From Anaerolineaceae bacterium (lineage in GTDB: Bacteria > Chloroflexota > Anaerolineae > Anaerolineales > Anaerolineaceae), in assembly GCA_017417055.1 (NCBI GenBank), contig JAFPZX010000191.1, forward strand, positions 1 to 55,913: a DNA stretch of 55,913 nt. The letters are read 5' to 3'. The translations under genes and the position numbers were made by a program. Shown here in pieces: positions 8,312 through 17,194 of this stretch. The notes under the pieces were generated by a model, which worked only from the letters and a program-made list of their open reading frames with translations, was not told where the DNA came from and searched no databases. Position 1 is the stretch's first letter; each line of letters starts with the position of its first letter.

Positions 8312-9274
8312 ATGGGGAAAAAAGTTGTAATATTAGGCGGCGGTGTTCTGGGAACACAAATCGGTTTGATGTGCGCATATTATGGATATGATACTACTTT
8401 CTGGCTTCGTTCCGAAAGTTCTATTGACCGAACGACACCGAAAATCGAACGTTATTCCGGGTTGATGATTGCTGATCTTGAGAAGGCGAAAGCGCTTGTC
8501 GGCAACCCGATGGGGAAGTTCCTTTATCCCAAAGGCCTGATTTCTGATTGGTCTGCTGCGACCGTTGAAAGCATTGACGCTTTGATTGCAGAAGGAAAAA
8601 AGAACTTTGCTGAAAAGGTTTATATTGAACTGGATCCAAAAAAGGCTGTGGAAGGCGCTTATCTCGTGATCGAATCCATGGCGGAAGATCCGAAGGCTAA
8701 AATTGCGGTTTATGAGCAATTCAAGGATCTGTTGGACAAGGACACGATTCTGTGTACGAATTCCTCCACGCTGCTTCCCTCTATGTTTGCTGAATATACC
8801 GGACGTCCGGAAAAATACTGCTCTCTGCATTTTGCCAATACAATTTGGGCGAACAACACTGCGGAAGTAATGGGCCATCCCGGTACAAGCGAAGAAACCT
8901 ATAAAGAGGTGGTCAAATTTGCGGGAACGATCGGAATGGTTCCGCTTCAGCTGCACAAAGAACAGCCGGGATATATTCTTAATTCCATGCTGGTTCCGTT
9001 CCTCAGTGCCGCACAGGCATTGTGGGCTAATGAAGTTGCTGATCCACAGACGATCGATCTCACCTGGAGACTGGCAACAGGCGCTCCGAAAGGACCATTC
9101 GAGATTTTAGATATTGTCGGATTGGAAACGGCTTATAACATCAACCAGATGAAGCCGGCTGCTCAGCAGGAAGGTACCCTTGAAAACCGCATGGGGAAAC
9201 TGCTGAAGGAGAAAATCGATAAAGGTGAAACCGGTGTCAATGCCGGTAAAGGCTTCTACGATTACAGAAAGTAA
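8312..9274 (+). CDS. 3-hydroxyacyl-CoA dehydrogenase
   Basis: This 320-aa NAD-dependent enzyme oxidises 3-hydroxyacyl-CoA (or runs in reverse in butyrate-type fermentation). The Rossmann motif ILGGGVLGTQIG is at residues 7-18. The catalytic region appears as CTNSSTLLPS and YCSLHFAN, with the active-site His in the latter, followed by EVMGHPGTS. The C-terminal domain contains GAPKGPFEILDIVGLETAYNI and ends GKGFYDY, as in stand-alone HbdB/FadB-type dehydrogenases. A strong AGGAGG-rich Shine-Dalgarno precedes the ATG. No other beta-oxidation gene is adjacent. Confidence 0.9.
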   Translation: MGKKVVILGGGVLGTQIGLMCAYYGYDTTFWLRSESSIDRTTPKIERYSGLMIADLEKAKALVGNPMGKFLYPKGLISDWSAATVESIDALIAEGKKNFAEKVYIELDPKKAVEGAYLVIESMAEDPKAKIAVYEQFKDLLDKDTILCTNSSTLLPSMFAEYTGRPEKYCSLHFANTIWANNTAEVMGHPGTSEETYKEVVKFAGTIGMVPLQLHKEQPGYILNSMLVPFLSAAQALWANEVADPQTIDLTWRLATGAPKGPFEILDIVGLETAYNINQMKPAAQQEGTLENRMGKLLKEKIDKGETGVNAGKGFYDYRK

Positions 9275-9293
9275 TTGAATTATAAAAATAATC

Positions 9294-9346
9294 AGAGGAC
9301 AGTCAAATATGCCGCTGAAAAGCATTTGCACAGGTGACTGTCCTCT
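9294..9346 (+). terminator. 12-bp inverted repeat after the dehydrogenase gene
   Basis: AGAGGACAGTCA (9294-9305) and TGACTGTCCTCT (9335-9346) are perfect inverse copies around a 29-nt loop, about 20 nt after the stop codon. It probably acts as a terminator, though no T tract follows, so a small mobile-repeat relic is also possible. Confidence 0.5.
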
Positions 9347-9476
9347 GTGTTGTATCGCCGGGTCCTGAATAGTTATATTTTTTTCGTTAATCTGAGAACA
9401 GGATTTTATATATTCCTAAAAGAGAATAAACTCAATACTATTCAGACGATTTCATGATGTTGGTCATATCCACAAT

Positions 9477-9731
9477 CTAATTTGAAATTCTAATTTCTCT
9501 TTTGTTATTAGCACATTCACTTAGATATAAAGTAATTACAGTTTGATAAGATACACCCAGCTTTTCAGCCTGATCCCTGAAATAATTTAAAGTTCGAACC
9601 GGCATATTTATAGAGACATCTTTGCGAATTCCATTAATGTATGGATTATGAATAGCTTTTGTAAAATCAATAATTTCAGGAATATCATCATCTAAGAGTT
9701 CGTCTTCAATATTTACAATTTTTTCTGTCAT
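9477..9731 (-). CDS. brnA: BrnA-like antitoxin
   Basis: The 84-aa protein has an acidic N-terminus and a C-terminal ribbon-helix-helix-like domain (KDVSINMPVRTLNYFRDQAE, then VSYQTVITLYL). This is the layout of BrnA antitoxins, which neutralise BrnT and repress their own operon. Its start overlaps the end of the upstream toxin gene by 4 nt, the usual BrnT-BrnA order. The domain is somewhat divergent, so a generic CopG/RHH antitoxin is the alternative label. Confidence 0.75.
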   Translation of the reverse strand: MTEKIVNIEDELLDDDIPEIIDFTKAIHNPYINGIRKDVSINMPVRTLNYFRDQAEKLGVSYQTVITLYLSECANNKREIRISN

Positions 9732-10042
9732 ATTTCACCTCTGATGTTGTAAACCAGTTTTTCAATTTTTTCCGCTTTTCGAGCAGATATTATGCGAATA
9801 ACCTGCCCTTCCCGAAAACAATGACTGACTATCAAAAGATTAGCACGAGAACTGAAACCAATCAGCCAAAAACGATCCTCATCTATGGAGTGTTTTTCGT
9901 CAGGTAACGTCAATGCGTTTGGGTCTTCAAATGCAGTCGCAGCTTCTTCGAATGAGATTCCGTGTTTTTGTATATTGATCCTGTTTTTTTTATCATCCCA
10001 TTCATATAAGAATTTAGGCTCTTTGATTTCAAAATCATCCAT
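9728..10042 (-). CDS. brnT: BrnT-family ribonuclease toxin
   Basis: The 104-aa protein carries the BrnT signature in order: FLYEWDDKKNRINIQKHGISFEEAATAFEDP, then HSIDEDRFWLIGFS, then VIRIISARKAEKIEKLVY. BrnT toxins are small RelE-fold ribonucleases that stop growth under stress. The conserved KHG, ER-type and SAR residues are in place, so it looks intact. It is first in a two-gene operon with brnA, behind AAGGTAAAAAC. Confidence 0.9.
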   Translation of the reverse strand: MDDFEIKEPKFLYEWDDKKNRINIQKHGISFEEAATAFEDPNALTLPDEKHSIDEDRFWLIGFSSRANLLIVSHCFREGQVIRIISARKAEKIEKLVYNIRGEI

Positions 10043-10095
10043 ATGTTTTTACCTTATCTTTTTATATTCTATCATCAAATTCATCTAAATTAAAA

Positions 10096-10413
10096 TCAGC
10101 AGCCGGTTCCATCAGTTCGGCATGCGGTACCGGTTTTAGGCGCAGTTGATCCTGAAAGGCCTCCTTCTTTCAGATAGGCTTCCCAATCCAATGTGATCGT
10201 TCCGTCTTCACTCAGCAGTGCCGGGATACCGACATAACCGCTGCTCTTTGCTTCGGTAAAAACGGGATTATTGTCCCTGAGTTTCAGGAATTCTTTCAGG
10301 TTTTTCATTCCTGCAGTAATGTTCACAAATTCATAAGATATACCATAATCATCAAATGCTGCCTTGCATGCCACACAATCCGGGCATAAATCACTTCCGT
10401 AAATTTTAACCAT
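10096..10413 (-). CDS. glutaredoxin-like protein
   Basis: A 105-aa thioredoxin-fold protein. It opens MVKIYGSDLCPDCVACKAAF, with a CPDC redox pair at residues 10-13 and a third Cys three residues later. The cis-Pro region is GYVGIPALL and the protein ends with a further Cys pair (ACRTDGTGC). It resembles the glutaredoxin-related proteins common in Clostridia. The likely role is cytoplasmic disulfide exchange. Shine-Dalgarno AAGGAGAG precedes the ATG. Confidence 0.85.
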   Translation of the reverse strand: MVKIYGSDLCPDCVACKAAFDDYGISYEFVNITAGMKNLKEFLKLRDNNPVFTEAKSSGYVGIPALLSEDGTITLDWEAYLKEGGLSGSTAPKTGTACRTDGTGC

Positions 10414-10444
10414 TTTGATCTCTCTCCTTCATTTATTTGAAGTT

Positions 10445-11014
10445 TTAATAATCCAACAATCTGCCGTAGTCATTCCATTCGCCGAACATCCGCCCTTTGC
10501 GGGTTTCCGTTATCAAGTGGGAAAGGGCTTGTTCGTAAATTTGCGGTGAACGTTTTTTCTGAAAGGCAATATTATAAGCTCGGACACGTTGGTAAAGCGG
10601 AGGAAAGCTCCGGAACTTTGACCAGACACGGGATTTTTTCAGCGCTGCTTCAATATCAGCATCGATGCGGAAACTGCGTGGCCCCATTGGTGGCAGTACA
10701 GCTCTGCCTGCAGCGGTCATCAATCCCAGTTTTTCCAGCCTGCGGACACGTTCTTTATTCAATTCCGACCAGAGACTGTATTTCTGCCTGGGAGAAAAAC
10801 GCTGCAGAATAACACCGTCAACAGCCTTCTGAATGCTGTCGATCCAGCCAAAACACAGAGCTTCTTCTACCGCGTCAAGATAGTAAAAGACATCCGGATC
10901 AACAGGCTTTCCCCGTTTGACCTGCAGCCAGCATTCATTAGAATTCAAGGAATGGCCCGCAAGCCATTCCCTGAATTCAAAACGGTTGCGGATATCAGAA
11001 AGATATGTTTCCAT
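10445..11014 (-). CDS. YdeI/OmpD-associated family protein
   Basis: The 189-aa protein matches the YdeI/OmpD-associated (OmdA) family. The N-terminus has EFREWLAGHSLNSNECWLQVKRGK, followed by the conserved DAVEEALCFGWIDSIQKAV and FSPRQKYSLWSELNKERVRRLEKLGLMTAAG. Family members were linked to bacteriocin and polymyxin resistance in enterobacteria, but the biochemical role is unknown. It stands alone. Confidence 0.85.
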   Translation of the reverse strand: METYLSDIRNRFEFREWLAGHSLNSNECWLQVKRGKPVDPDVFYYLDAVEEALCFGWIDSIQKAVDGVILQRFSPRQKYSLWSELNKERVRRLEKLGLMTAAGRAVLPPMGPRSFRIDADIEAALKKSRVWSKFRSFPPLYQRVRAYNIAFQKKRSPQIYEQALSHLITETRKGRMFGEWNDYGRLLDY

Positions 11015-11054
11015 TGTTTCAGAAAATAATCCTATGACTGATGCTAATCATGTA

Positions 11055-11104
11055 CTGCTGCATTATCTCCTACCTTCTATCTCCTATATCCTATATCCTA
11101 ATCC
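11055..11104. repeat. degenerate CTCCTATAT-type intergenic repeat
   Basis: Short, imperfect direct repeats of the type (T)ATCTCCTATATCC fill the space just after the clostripain-like gene. They resemble the TAGCTAT repeats near 17.96 kb in style and position, being intergenic, 3' of a gene and slippage-like. Confidence 0.45.
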
Positions 11105-14100
11105 CTACTTACCATTATCATAGGCGTAAAAATCGTCCATGACTGCGGTATCGGTGATCTGCCCGCCTTCCAACGTATACTGGAAAACCGGTGTAAAATA
11201 CTGGTCGGAACGCAAATCCTCAACAACGACATAGGCAAGATACTTTCCGTCCGGAAGTGGCTGATAGCTGAAGCTCAGGTTCTCATCGACTGTAACAGGG
11301 TCCCCGCCGATTGTCGATGTACTATAGCCGTCCAGATTGCTGTACCGGTATTCAGGATAAAAAATACTGCCCTGTTTCATCGGAACCAGATCGCGGCCAA
11401 TCAGGTCAGGTTCATTTTCCTCCGTGCGAATCCCGAGAAAATCCACCGTTTGAGTATCAAAGTGGTAGCTCAGTGTGAAATTGACACGCGTGTTCAGGTC
11501 AAAGATCATCGGAACTGTGTAGGTTATATATTCATCCGTAGAACTGATTACTTCCGTGGGAAGGATCACATCATTCATCATCAGCCAAGTGCCGTCAAAA
11601 GCCGCCATGAACGTGTTTTCATCTGACATTGTGATGTAGCGGTCTTCTCCGAAATAGATCACATCTCCGGTTTTCTCATCATAGTAAGCCAGCTGCAGCC
11701 GGGCATCTTGTACAAGTGACATCTGCTCGTCGCTCAGTGAGAAGGAAAAATTCCCGCTGTTGTCAGCTGTTACATCTACGTCAGAAACACCGCGGAGAAT
11801 GGTAAAGTCAAGCTTCTGAACCTTACCCATGCCTTCTTTTGTGATAAAATCCTGTAGCTCTTCATTCAGACAGCCGGCTGTTTTATAGTAATAGAGCGCA
11901 TTGATATATTTATTTTCGGATATATGGTATATATATTTGAGTAAAAAGTTTAGTCCTGTATAGCCCTCAATATGTGATGGATAATAGACGGATAGCCCCT
12001 GTGATTCAGATAGATAACCGGTACCGCGATGGTAAAGGACCGCTTTTTTCAGCTGAGCCTTGACTGCTTTCGCGGTATCTGCCAGAACTTCCGGGACGTT
12101 GTCCATAAACAGTCCCAGATCGATCGTATTGTAAATCTTATAATAAGAACCGGCATAAAAGACAGAGCGGTTTGCTGCTTCGGTCAGCGATGCAAGATAT
12201 TGCGGATTATCGATTGATTTCCGAAGCGCTTCTTCCGCAAAAGCAGAGTAAGCCTGATAGACACCTTCTGCTTCATTTAGGTCGATCACCGCGAAGGTAC
12301 CGGGGCTGATATATCCTGTATCGGCGGATGCTTTCGTACTTTCTTCCAGATAGCTGTCGGTGATGGCCTTGCCGAGCTGAGCACCGTTCATGCGCGGGTT
12401 GTCGATAAGTTTCTGCAGGAACTTGTCATAGCTCCAGCCTTCTCCCGGTTCGGTTTCTTCACTGGCGAACATATATTTGGCATAACCATACAGCTCGTGA
12501 GCAACATCCGTGTTTGCCATCAGACAGGCATCAAAGCCGATTGCCTCGAAATAGGGATCTTCCGGATTGGATCCGACTGCTTTCTCGAAAGCGTCATGCA
12601 GGTCACGGTTGGACATCATGTTTCCGAAGATCTCATCTACACCGTAACCGGTAAATCCTCCGCCATGGTTCCAGAAAACCGGAACCATATGGTCTGCATG
12701 ATAATTATCAGTTGCCCATTTCAGAAAATCAGCAAGATTATCCGGGTTGGACATCTGGATTGCGGGAACAGACCAGACTTCATGGATACCTGTTTCATCA
12801 ACGACAAAACGCTGTGTCCGGTTCGGGTTGATGAAAGGAGCCTGCCAGCGTTTGGCACCGCCTGTCTGAATAACAATCCTGATATTGGACGGGAGATCAA
12901 CGGAAAGAATCTGTTTGAGGTTTTTCATTGCGAAGCCCTCCATCTCAGGATCATCCGGGGTGATTCCTTCACTTTGATCATCATAATTGGAAACCGGGCG
13001 GTAGAGTGTATCGGAAAGCTCCATTCCCTGCGCCTGGAGTTCACTGACAAACCGCTGCAGATCAGCATTTGACTGTCCCTTTTTTGCCGCTTTCAATTCC
13101 GCGGCTTTGTCGGCAGTCAATATTTTTGTAATTTCTGTCAGGTTGTCCATGTTCAGGGATTCAAGATCGGAACCGATGAGGTAAAGGTAAATTGCCCAGG
13201 TATCTTCCGGGTTGTACGGTTCCATGGCTTCGATGGCAGCATTTTCTTCTTCAGGCATTGTGATAAGTTCAGCCAATTTCGCTTCTGTAGCCTCGAAGGG
13301 GGTATAAACATTATCGATCCCGTCCGTGATGTTCAGCAGGGTGTATTCCCGTGAACCGAGACCCATCTCGACGGCGTGTTCCAGTGTGTGTTCACCGGTT
13401 AGTTCTTGCAGACGATGCAGGAATCGTTCATTGCCTTCGGCTTTGTAAATCAAATCCAGACAAGCTTGATCCAGCGCCACAGGGTCGTAGGAAGCCAGAA
13501 TACCGATATCATGGATATCCGGTTCAGAAGGATTCGGGTCGCAGTCACAGTCGATGGAAAGGCGGTTCATCACGTTGATATAGATCACGCGGTCTCCCAG
13601 ATAATCCGCAACACCCGATGCGGCTTCAGCCATGGCTTCTAAAAATTCGGTATGAAGTTCATCGTGCCAGTGTGTATCGCTGGTGCCGCCGGAATGGATG
13701 CGGACCTTTCCCATGGAGGAGGCTAGTCCGATGGACATGTTTTTGATGGCACCGCCATAACCAGCCATGGAATGTCCCTTGAAATGAGAAAGTATTACGT
13801 AGGAATCGTAGTCGGCAAAATGAGCACCGACCAGATCGCCGTCAATGCGAATCCCGTTTGTGACGGGAATCTCTATGGATCCATATTCATCAAGAATCTG
13901 GAAGGGTGCAATTTCGGTGTAGCCGCGGTCTTCAGCTACCTGATAATGCTCCGCAGTCGCAGCACGGGAACCGGCGTATGCAGTATTGCATTCAACAATC
14001 GTGGCATTCAAAGATTGAACCAGGTCTTTGATCAAATCAGGTGCCAGGTTGTTTGAATTTTCTCCTTCGCCGGTTGAAAGTTTGACAGCCACATTCTCGC

Positions 14101-14260
14101 CAGGTGTCCAGTTCAAGGCTTCGTAGACGGCGCTCAGACCTTCCGGAGAAATGTCGCTGGTGAAATAAACCAGCGGTTTTTCTTCCTGTGCAAAACCACC
14201 GAGAACACAGAGAAGCGCGGCCGTTAAGGCCAGAACAACAATGATTACGACTCGTTTCAT
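11105..14260 (-). CDS. secreted DUF362-clostripain (C11) fusion protein
   Basis: A 1051-aa exported protein with two recognisable parts. The first about 300 residues after the signal peptide resemble DUF362: SHFKGHSMAGYGGAIKNMSIGLASSMGK, then DIGILASYDPVALDQACLDLIY. Residues from about 350 onward resemble clostripain/C11 cysteine peptidases, with AIYLYLIGSDLES, the catalytic His in MVPVFWNHGGGFTGYG and the catalytic Cys in IGFDACLMAN. A beta-rich C-terminal domain follows. Start ATG 14260 fits AAAAGGAG. C11 enzymes cleave after Arg/Lys, often after self-activation. DUF362 joined to C11 is an uncommon architecture. Confidence 0.8.
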   Translation of the reverse strand: MKRVVIIVVLALTAALLCVLGGFAQEEKPLVYFTSDISPEGLSAVYEALNWTPGENVAVKLSTGEGENSNNLAPDLIKDLVQSLNATIVECNTAYAGSRAATAEHYQVAEDRGYTEIAPFQILDEYGSIEIPVTNGIRIDGDLVGAHFADYDSYVILSHFKGHSMAGYGGAIKNMSIGLASSMGKVRIHSGGTSDTHWHDELHTEFLEAMAEAASGVADYLGDRVIYINVMNRLSIDCDCDPNPSEPDIHDIGILASYDPVALDQACLDLIYKAEGNERFLHRLQELTGEHTLEHAVEMGLGSREYTLLNITDGIDNVYTPFEATEAKLAELITMPEEENAAIEAMEPYNPEDTWAIYLYLIGSDLESLNMDNLTEITKILTADKAAELKAAKKGQSNADLQRFVSELQAQGMELSDTLYRPVSNYDDQSEGITPDDPEMEGFAMKNLKQILSVDLPSNIRIVIQTGGAKRWQAPFINPNRTQRFVVDETGIHEVWSVPAIQMSNPDNLADFLKWATDNYHADHMVPVFWNHGGGFTGYGVDEIFGNMMSNRDLHDAFEKAVGSNPEDPYFEAIGFDACLMANTDVAHELYGYAKYMFASEETEPGEGWSYDKFLQKLIDNPRMNGAQLGKAITDSYLEESTKASADTGYISPGTFAVIDLNEAEGVYQAYSAFAEEALRKSIDNPQYLASLTEAANRSVFYAGSYYKIYNTIDLGLFMDNVPEVLADTAKAVKAQLKKAVLYHRGTGYLSESQGLSVYYPSHIEGYTGLNFLLKYIYHISENKYINALYYYKTAGCLNEELQDFITKEGMGKVQKLDFTILRGVSDVDVTADNSGNFSFSLSDEQMSLVQDARLQLAYYDEKTGDVIYFGEDRYITMSDENTFMAAFDGTWLMMNDVILPTEVISSTDEYITYTVPMIFDLNTRVNFTLSYHFDTQTVDFLGIRTEENEPDLIGRDLVPMKQGSIFYPEYRYSNLDGYSTSTIGGDPVTVDENLSFSYQPLPDGKYLAYVVVEDLRSDQYFTPVFQYTLEGGQITDTAVMDDFYAYDNGK

Positions 14261-14380
14261 ACTCACTCCTTTTATTATGTATTTGGATTCGGGTACTGTC
14301 CCTTTATGAGACTGTCCCTACAATTTGAAAACGAAATCTACAAAACAAAAAGCGTTCCATTTAAGGATTATAACAGAATG

Positions 14381-15283
14381 TTACAAAATGATATTTACAA
14401 CCAAGCCTGTCAGCAGCGCAAACAGGATGACATAAGCCCAATATATCAAAAAATTCTTGATTCCCAGAACGATCTTCAATGCACCGAGATTTGTGATTTT
14501 TGTCGCGGGTCCGGTGAGCATAAAAGCGGCGGCACTGCCGACGCTCATCCCGTCCCACAGCCATTCGCGCAGCAGAGGGATCGTTCCGCCGCCGCATGCA
14601 TAAAGCGGAACACCCAGCGTAGCTGCCATCAGGATACCCCAGGCTTCATTCCCGCCAAACACATTGACCATTAGGTCTTCCGGAACGTAACGCTGAAAAA
14701 GCGCTGAGAGCAGAATGCCGATCAGGAAATATGGACCGGTAGCCTTGACATTCCGCCAGACGTTCAGCAGGTAGCGGATAATCAGGTTGGGATGGGTGTC
14801 ATGACTTGCCCGTTCTTCAAATCCGGTGAAGTCAAAGAATGGTTTATTTTTATAGAAGGTATGGACCAAAAGTCCAGCTGTCACGCCGCACAAAAAACAG
14901 GATACCAGGCGGACAGTGAGAACAGTGGTACCCAACGCGGTGCTGTATACAATCAGCTGCGGGTTGAGCAGGATCGAAGACATCATGAACGCTGCCAACC
15001 AATCTTCCCTCATGCCCTGTCTGGAAAAGGATGCCGCAATCGGGATGGTTCCATACATACACAAAGGTGATGCAATACCGAGAAGACAAGCCGGGATGAT
15101 GCCGAACAAGCCCCATTTTTTATCCCGCATTCCCCGGAACAGCCCATGGATTTTATCCTTGGCAAAAACAGAGATGAGCGACCCGATGAGGATGCCGATC
15201 ACCCAATACCAAAAGATCTGATTGAACTGGAGCTCAAAGTAATAACGCAGATAAATAAATTCACGGTTCAGAATTTTCAACAT
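14381..15283 (-). CDS. permease, ArsP/DUF318-like
   Basis: The 300-aa membrane protein has about eight hydrophobic helices. The paired motifs GIASPLCMYGTIPIAASF and LGVPLYACGGGTIPLL are the duplicated signature of the permease family that includes ArsP (organoarsenical efflux). The Cys in each motif may bind the substrate. The start overlaps the end of the upstream STAS-fusion gene by 7 nt, so the two are translationally coupled. The substrate is unknown, as no ars regulator is nearby. Confidence 0.8.
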   Translation of the reverse strand: MLKILNREFIYLRYYFELQFNQIFWYWVIGILIGSLISVFAKDKIHGLFRGMRDKKWGLFGIIPACLLGIASPLCMYGTIPIAASFSRQGMREDWLAAFMMSSILLNPQLIVYSTALGTTVLTVRLVSCFLCGVTAGLLVHTFYKNKPFFDFTGFEERASHDTHPNLIIRYLLNVWRNVKATGPYFLIGILLSALFQRYVPEDLMVNVFGGNEAWGILMAATLGVPLYACGGGTIPLLREWLWDGMSVGSAAAFMLTGPATKITNLGALKIVLGIKNFLIYWAYVILFALLTGLVVNIIL

Positions 15284-16506
15284 AGGGTAATTATACTATA
15301 ACATAACAACAACTGGTCAAAACCTGTTGTTTCAAGGATTTCACGGACAACTTCGTTTACGCCGATCATTTTGAATCTGCTTTTATCACCCAACGACTTG
15401 TACATCATCAGAAAAACACGTAAACCGGCAGATGAGACATAAGCCATACGACTTACATCAATGGTAATTTCCTCAGCCTTTTCGGGTATCTCCTGGAACT
15501 TTTTCAGAAGCTCCGGTGCAGTCATTGTGTCGAGTCGTCCCTGGACACTGACAAAAAAACTGCCATCGGCAAAATTCGATTCAACTGCAAAAGGCAGATT
15601 CGGATCCATTTGATCTGCGGTAGATTTTTCCAGAGTCATCGTCCAGATGTCCATATTCTTACAGACATTCACAATCCGTTCCGTTGTGTCCGAATCGACT
15701 GTGCGTAAATCGCTTATATAAGAACTTACGGATTCAGATTTCACAGTAAATCCCTGCTGTTGCAGAAATGATACTGCCCCTTCATTGCCCTTTGTAAACA
15801 GGCTGTTCTGGTAAAATGCAGCATCAGACATCCTGGTTGCATGTCCTTTCATGCTTTCATCAAAGGCTGCAGTATCCGAATTAACCAGAATGCTGTAAAC
15901 TGCCGAATATATCTTCAGAATTCCGGCGTCTGCGGTGATCCAGCATCCTCCGAATTCAGACAGAAGACGGTTGACCGCCTGACACATGCTGATTAGCTCA
16001 GATTCGCTGAAATATCCCAGAAGACCCTCTGTAACAATACAAAGCTCTCCCTTTATATCTCCAAGTGCATTTCTCAGTGAATCATAGTTGGTCGCATCTA
16101 CAGCTGCGTACGTGACATATCGCTTTTGTTCCTCTGTCATTGTCTTAGCGGCAGCCGGCTTCATCAGATCAATTACAGATGGCAAATCGAATCCATAATA
16201 TATTCTCTTTGCATCAGCCATAACGAACCCTCGCGGAGAATAACCGGAAGGCAGGTCTACAACAACAGGTTCATTCCTTCTCAGGACTGCATTATTGTAG
16301 ATTTTGAATCTTGCCTCTTGTGCTGTTGCATAGACTTTCCTGATTATTTCCGGTAAAGCTTGATTCCCTTTCTGAATATCTTCAAGTTCAAGATAAGGGC
16401 ACAAGGCGATTGCATTCTTGTCACCACTCACTGCGAGAGTCATAACTGTCCCTTTCGCAGTTGTGTAAATTGGATTTACGATTTTCTGTAATTCTTTCAG
16501 GTCCAT
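15277..16506 (-). CDS. methyltransferase-like protein fused to a STAS domain
   Basis: In this 409-aa protein the first about 290 residues look like a class I SAM-dependent methyltransferase of the leucine carboxyl methyltransferase type (VVVDLPSGYSPRGF, YYGFDLPSVIDL, ELCIVTEGLLGYFSESEL). The last about 95 residues form a STAS domain (FVSVQGRLDTMTAPELLKKF, ITIDVSRMAYVSSAGLRVFLMMYKSLG). The Ser of SSAGLR is the phosphorylation site in anti-sigma-factor antagonists. The fusion suggests methyl transfer controlled by, or controlling, a partner-switching signal. It is coupled to the downstream permease. GAGG lies upstream of ATG 16506. Confidence 0.8.
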   Translation of the reverse strand: MDLKELQKIVNPIYTTAKGTVMTLAVSGDKNAIALCPYLELEDIQKGNQALPEIIRKVYATAQEARFKIYNNAVLRRNEPVVVDLPSGYSPRGFVMADAKRIYYGFDLPSVIDLMKPAAAKTMTEEQKRYVTYAAVDATNYDSLRNALGDIKGELCIVTEGLLGYFSESELISMCQAVNRLLSEFGGCWITADAGILKIYSAVYSILVNSDTAAFDESMKGHATRMSDAAFYQNSLFTKGNEGAVSFLQQQGFTVKSESVSSYISDLRTVDSDTTERIVNVCKNMDIWTMTLEKSTADQMDPNLPFAVESNFADGSFFVSVQGRLDTMTAPELLKKFQEIPEKAEEITIDVSRMAYVSSAGLRVFLMMYKSLGDKSRFKMIGVNEVVREILETTGFDQLLLCYSIITLC

Positions 16507-16560
16507 GATTTAATTACCTCATTGAAAAAAGTGTTTCTAAGGAAACACTGACTCGTGGGA

Positions 16561-16616
16561 TAATGGGGACATTCACTTCGAGTTCCTGACTCGGGACACG
16601 CAGAAAACGTCCCCTT
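16561..16616. repeat. nested inverted repeat between genes
   Basis: GGGGAC...GTCCCC arms enclose a second small stem, CGAGT...ACTCG, just upstream of the STAS-fusion gene and after the nitroreductase gene. It may serve as a terminator. The arrangement also resembles a small repeat relic. No second copy is seen in the window. Confidence 0.35.
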
Positions 16617-16660
16617 GTCCCTTATTTTTCATAATTTTTTTTTCGGAATAGTCACGATTC

Positions 16661-17194
16661 TTATTCTTCTTTTTGAAAGGCATTGAACCAGGCACGGTCC
16701 TCGAAGGGCTTCTTTTTGGGTGGGACGGGGGCTGATTCAGCAATTCCAACGGGCAGAAAACAAACGAGATCATAAGATTCCGGCACGTTGAGAATAGCTG
16801 CCATTTTGTCGCAAATCCGGTCTTTATCCGTAATATGTCCCTCATACCAGCAGCTTTGGTAACCGAGAGCAGTGATGGCAAGCAGCATGTTTTCAATAGC
16901 GGCGGCATAATCTTGTATGGCAAAACACCTGTCAGCATAAGCGATGATTTTTTGCGAGAGCACACAAATCATTGCCGGAGCGGTCTCTCCTACTGGCGGT
17001 GTAATGACTGCGTGTAGTTTTAAAAGAGTTGCCGGGTCATCCACCGCAATCAGTGAGACCGTCTGTTTATTGCATCCGGAAGGCGCGGCAAGTCCTGATT
17101 CCATAATGCGCTTCAGGTCTTCCCGTGGGATAGGGTCGGTTTTATATTTTCCGCGGTAACTGTGCCGGTTGAATATTATCTCAATTGTATTCAT
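16661..17194 (-). CDS. nitroreductase family protein
   Basis: The 177-aa flavoprotein starts MNTIEIIFNRHSYRGKY, with the N-terminal FMN-binding Arg-x-Ser-x-Arg-like motif and LAAPSGCNKQ typical of nitroreductases. A middle DYAAAIENMLLAITALGYQSCWYEG block is also family-typical, as is the C-terminal FLPVGIAESAP. It probably reduces nitro- or quinone-type compounds with NAD(P)H and FMN. ATG 17194 has GAAGGAG in front. That Shine-Dalgarno lies inside the last codons of the truncated thiaminase gene, which it overlaps by 4 nt. Confidence 0.88.
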   Translation of the reverse strand: MNTIEIIFNRHSYRGKYKTDPIPREDLKRIMESGLAAPSGCNKQTVSLIAVDDPATLLKLHAVITPPVGETAPAMICVLSQKIIAYADRCFAIQDYAAAIENMLLAITALGYQSCWYEGHITDKDRICDKMAAILNVPESYDLVCFLPVGIAESAPVPPKKKPFEDRAWFNAFQKEE

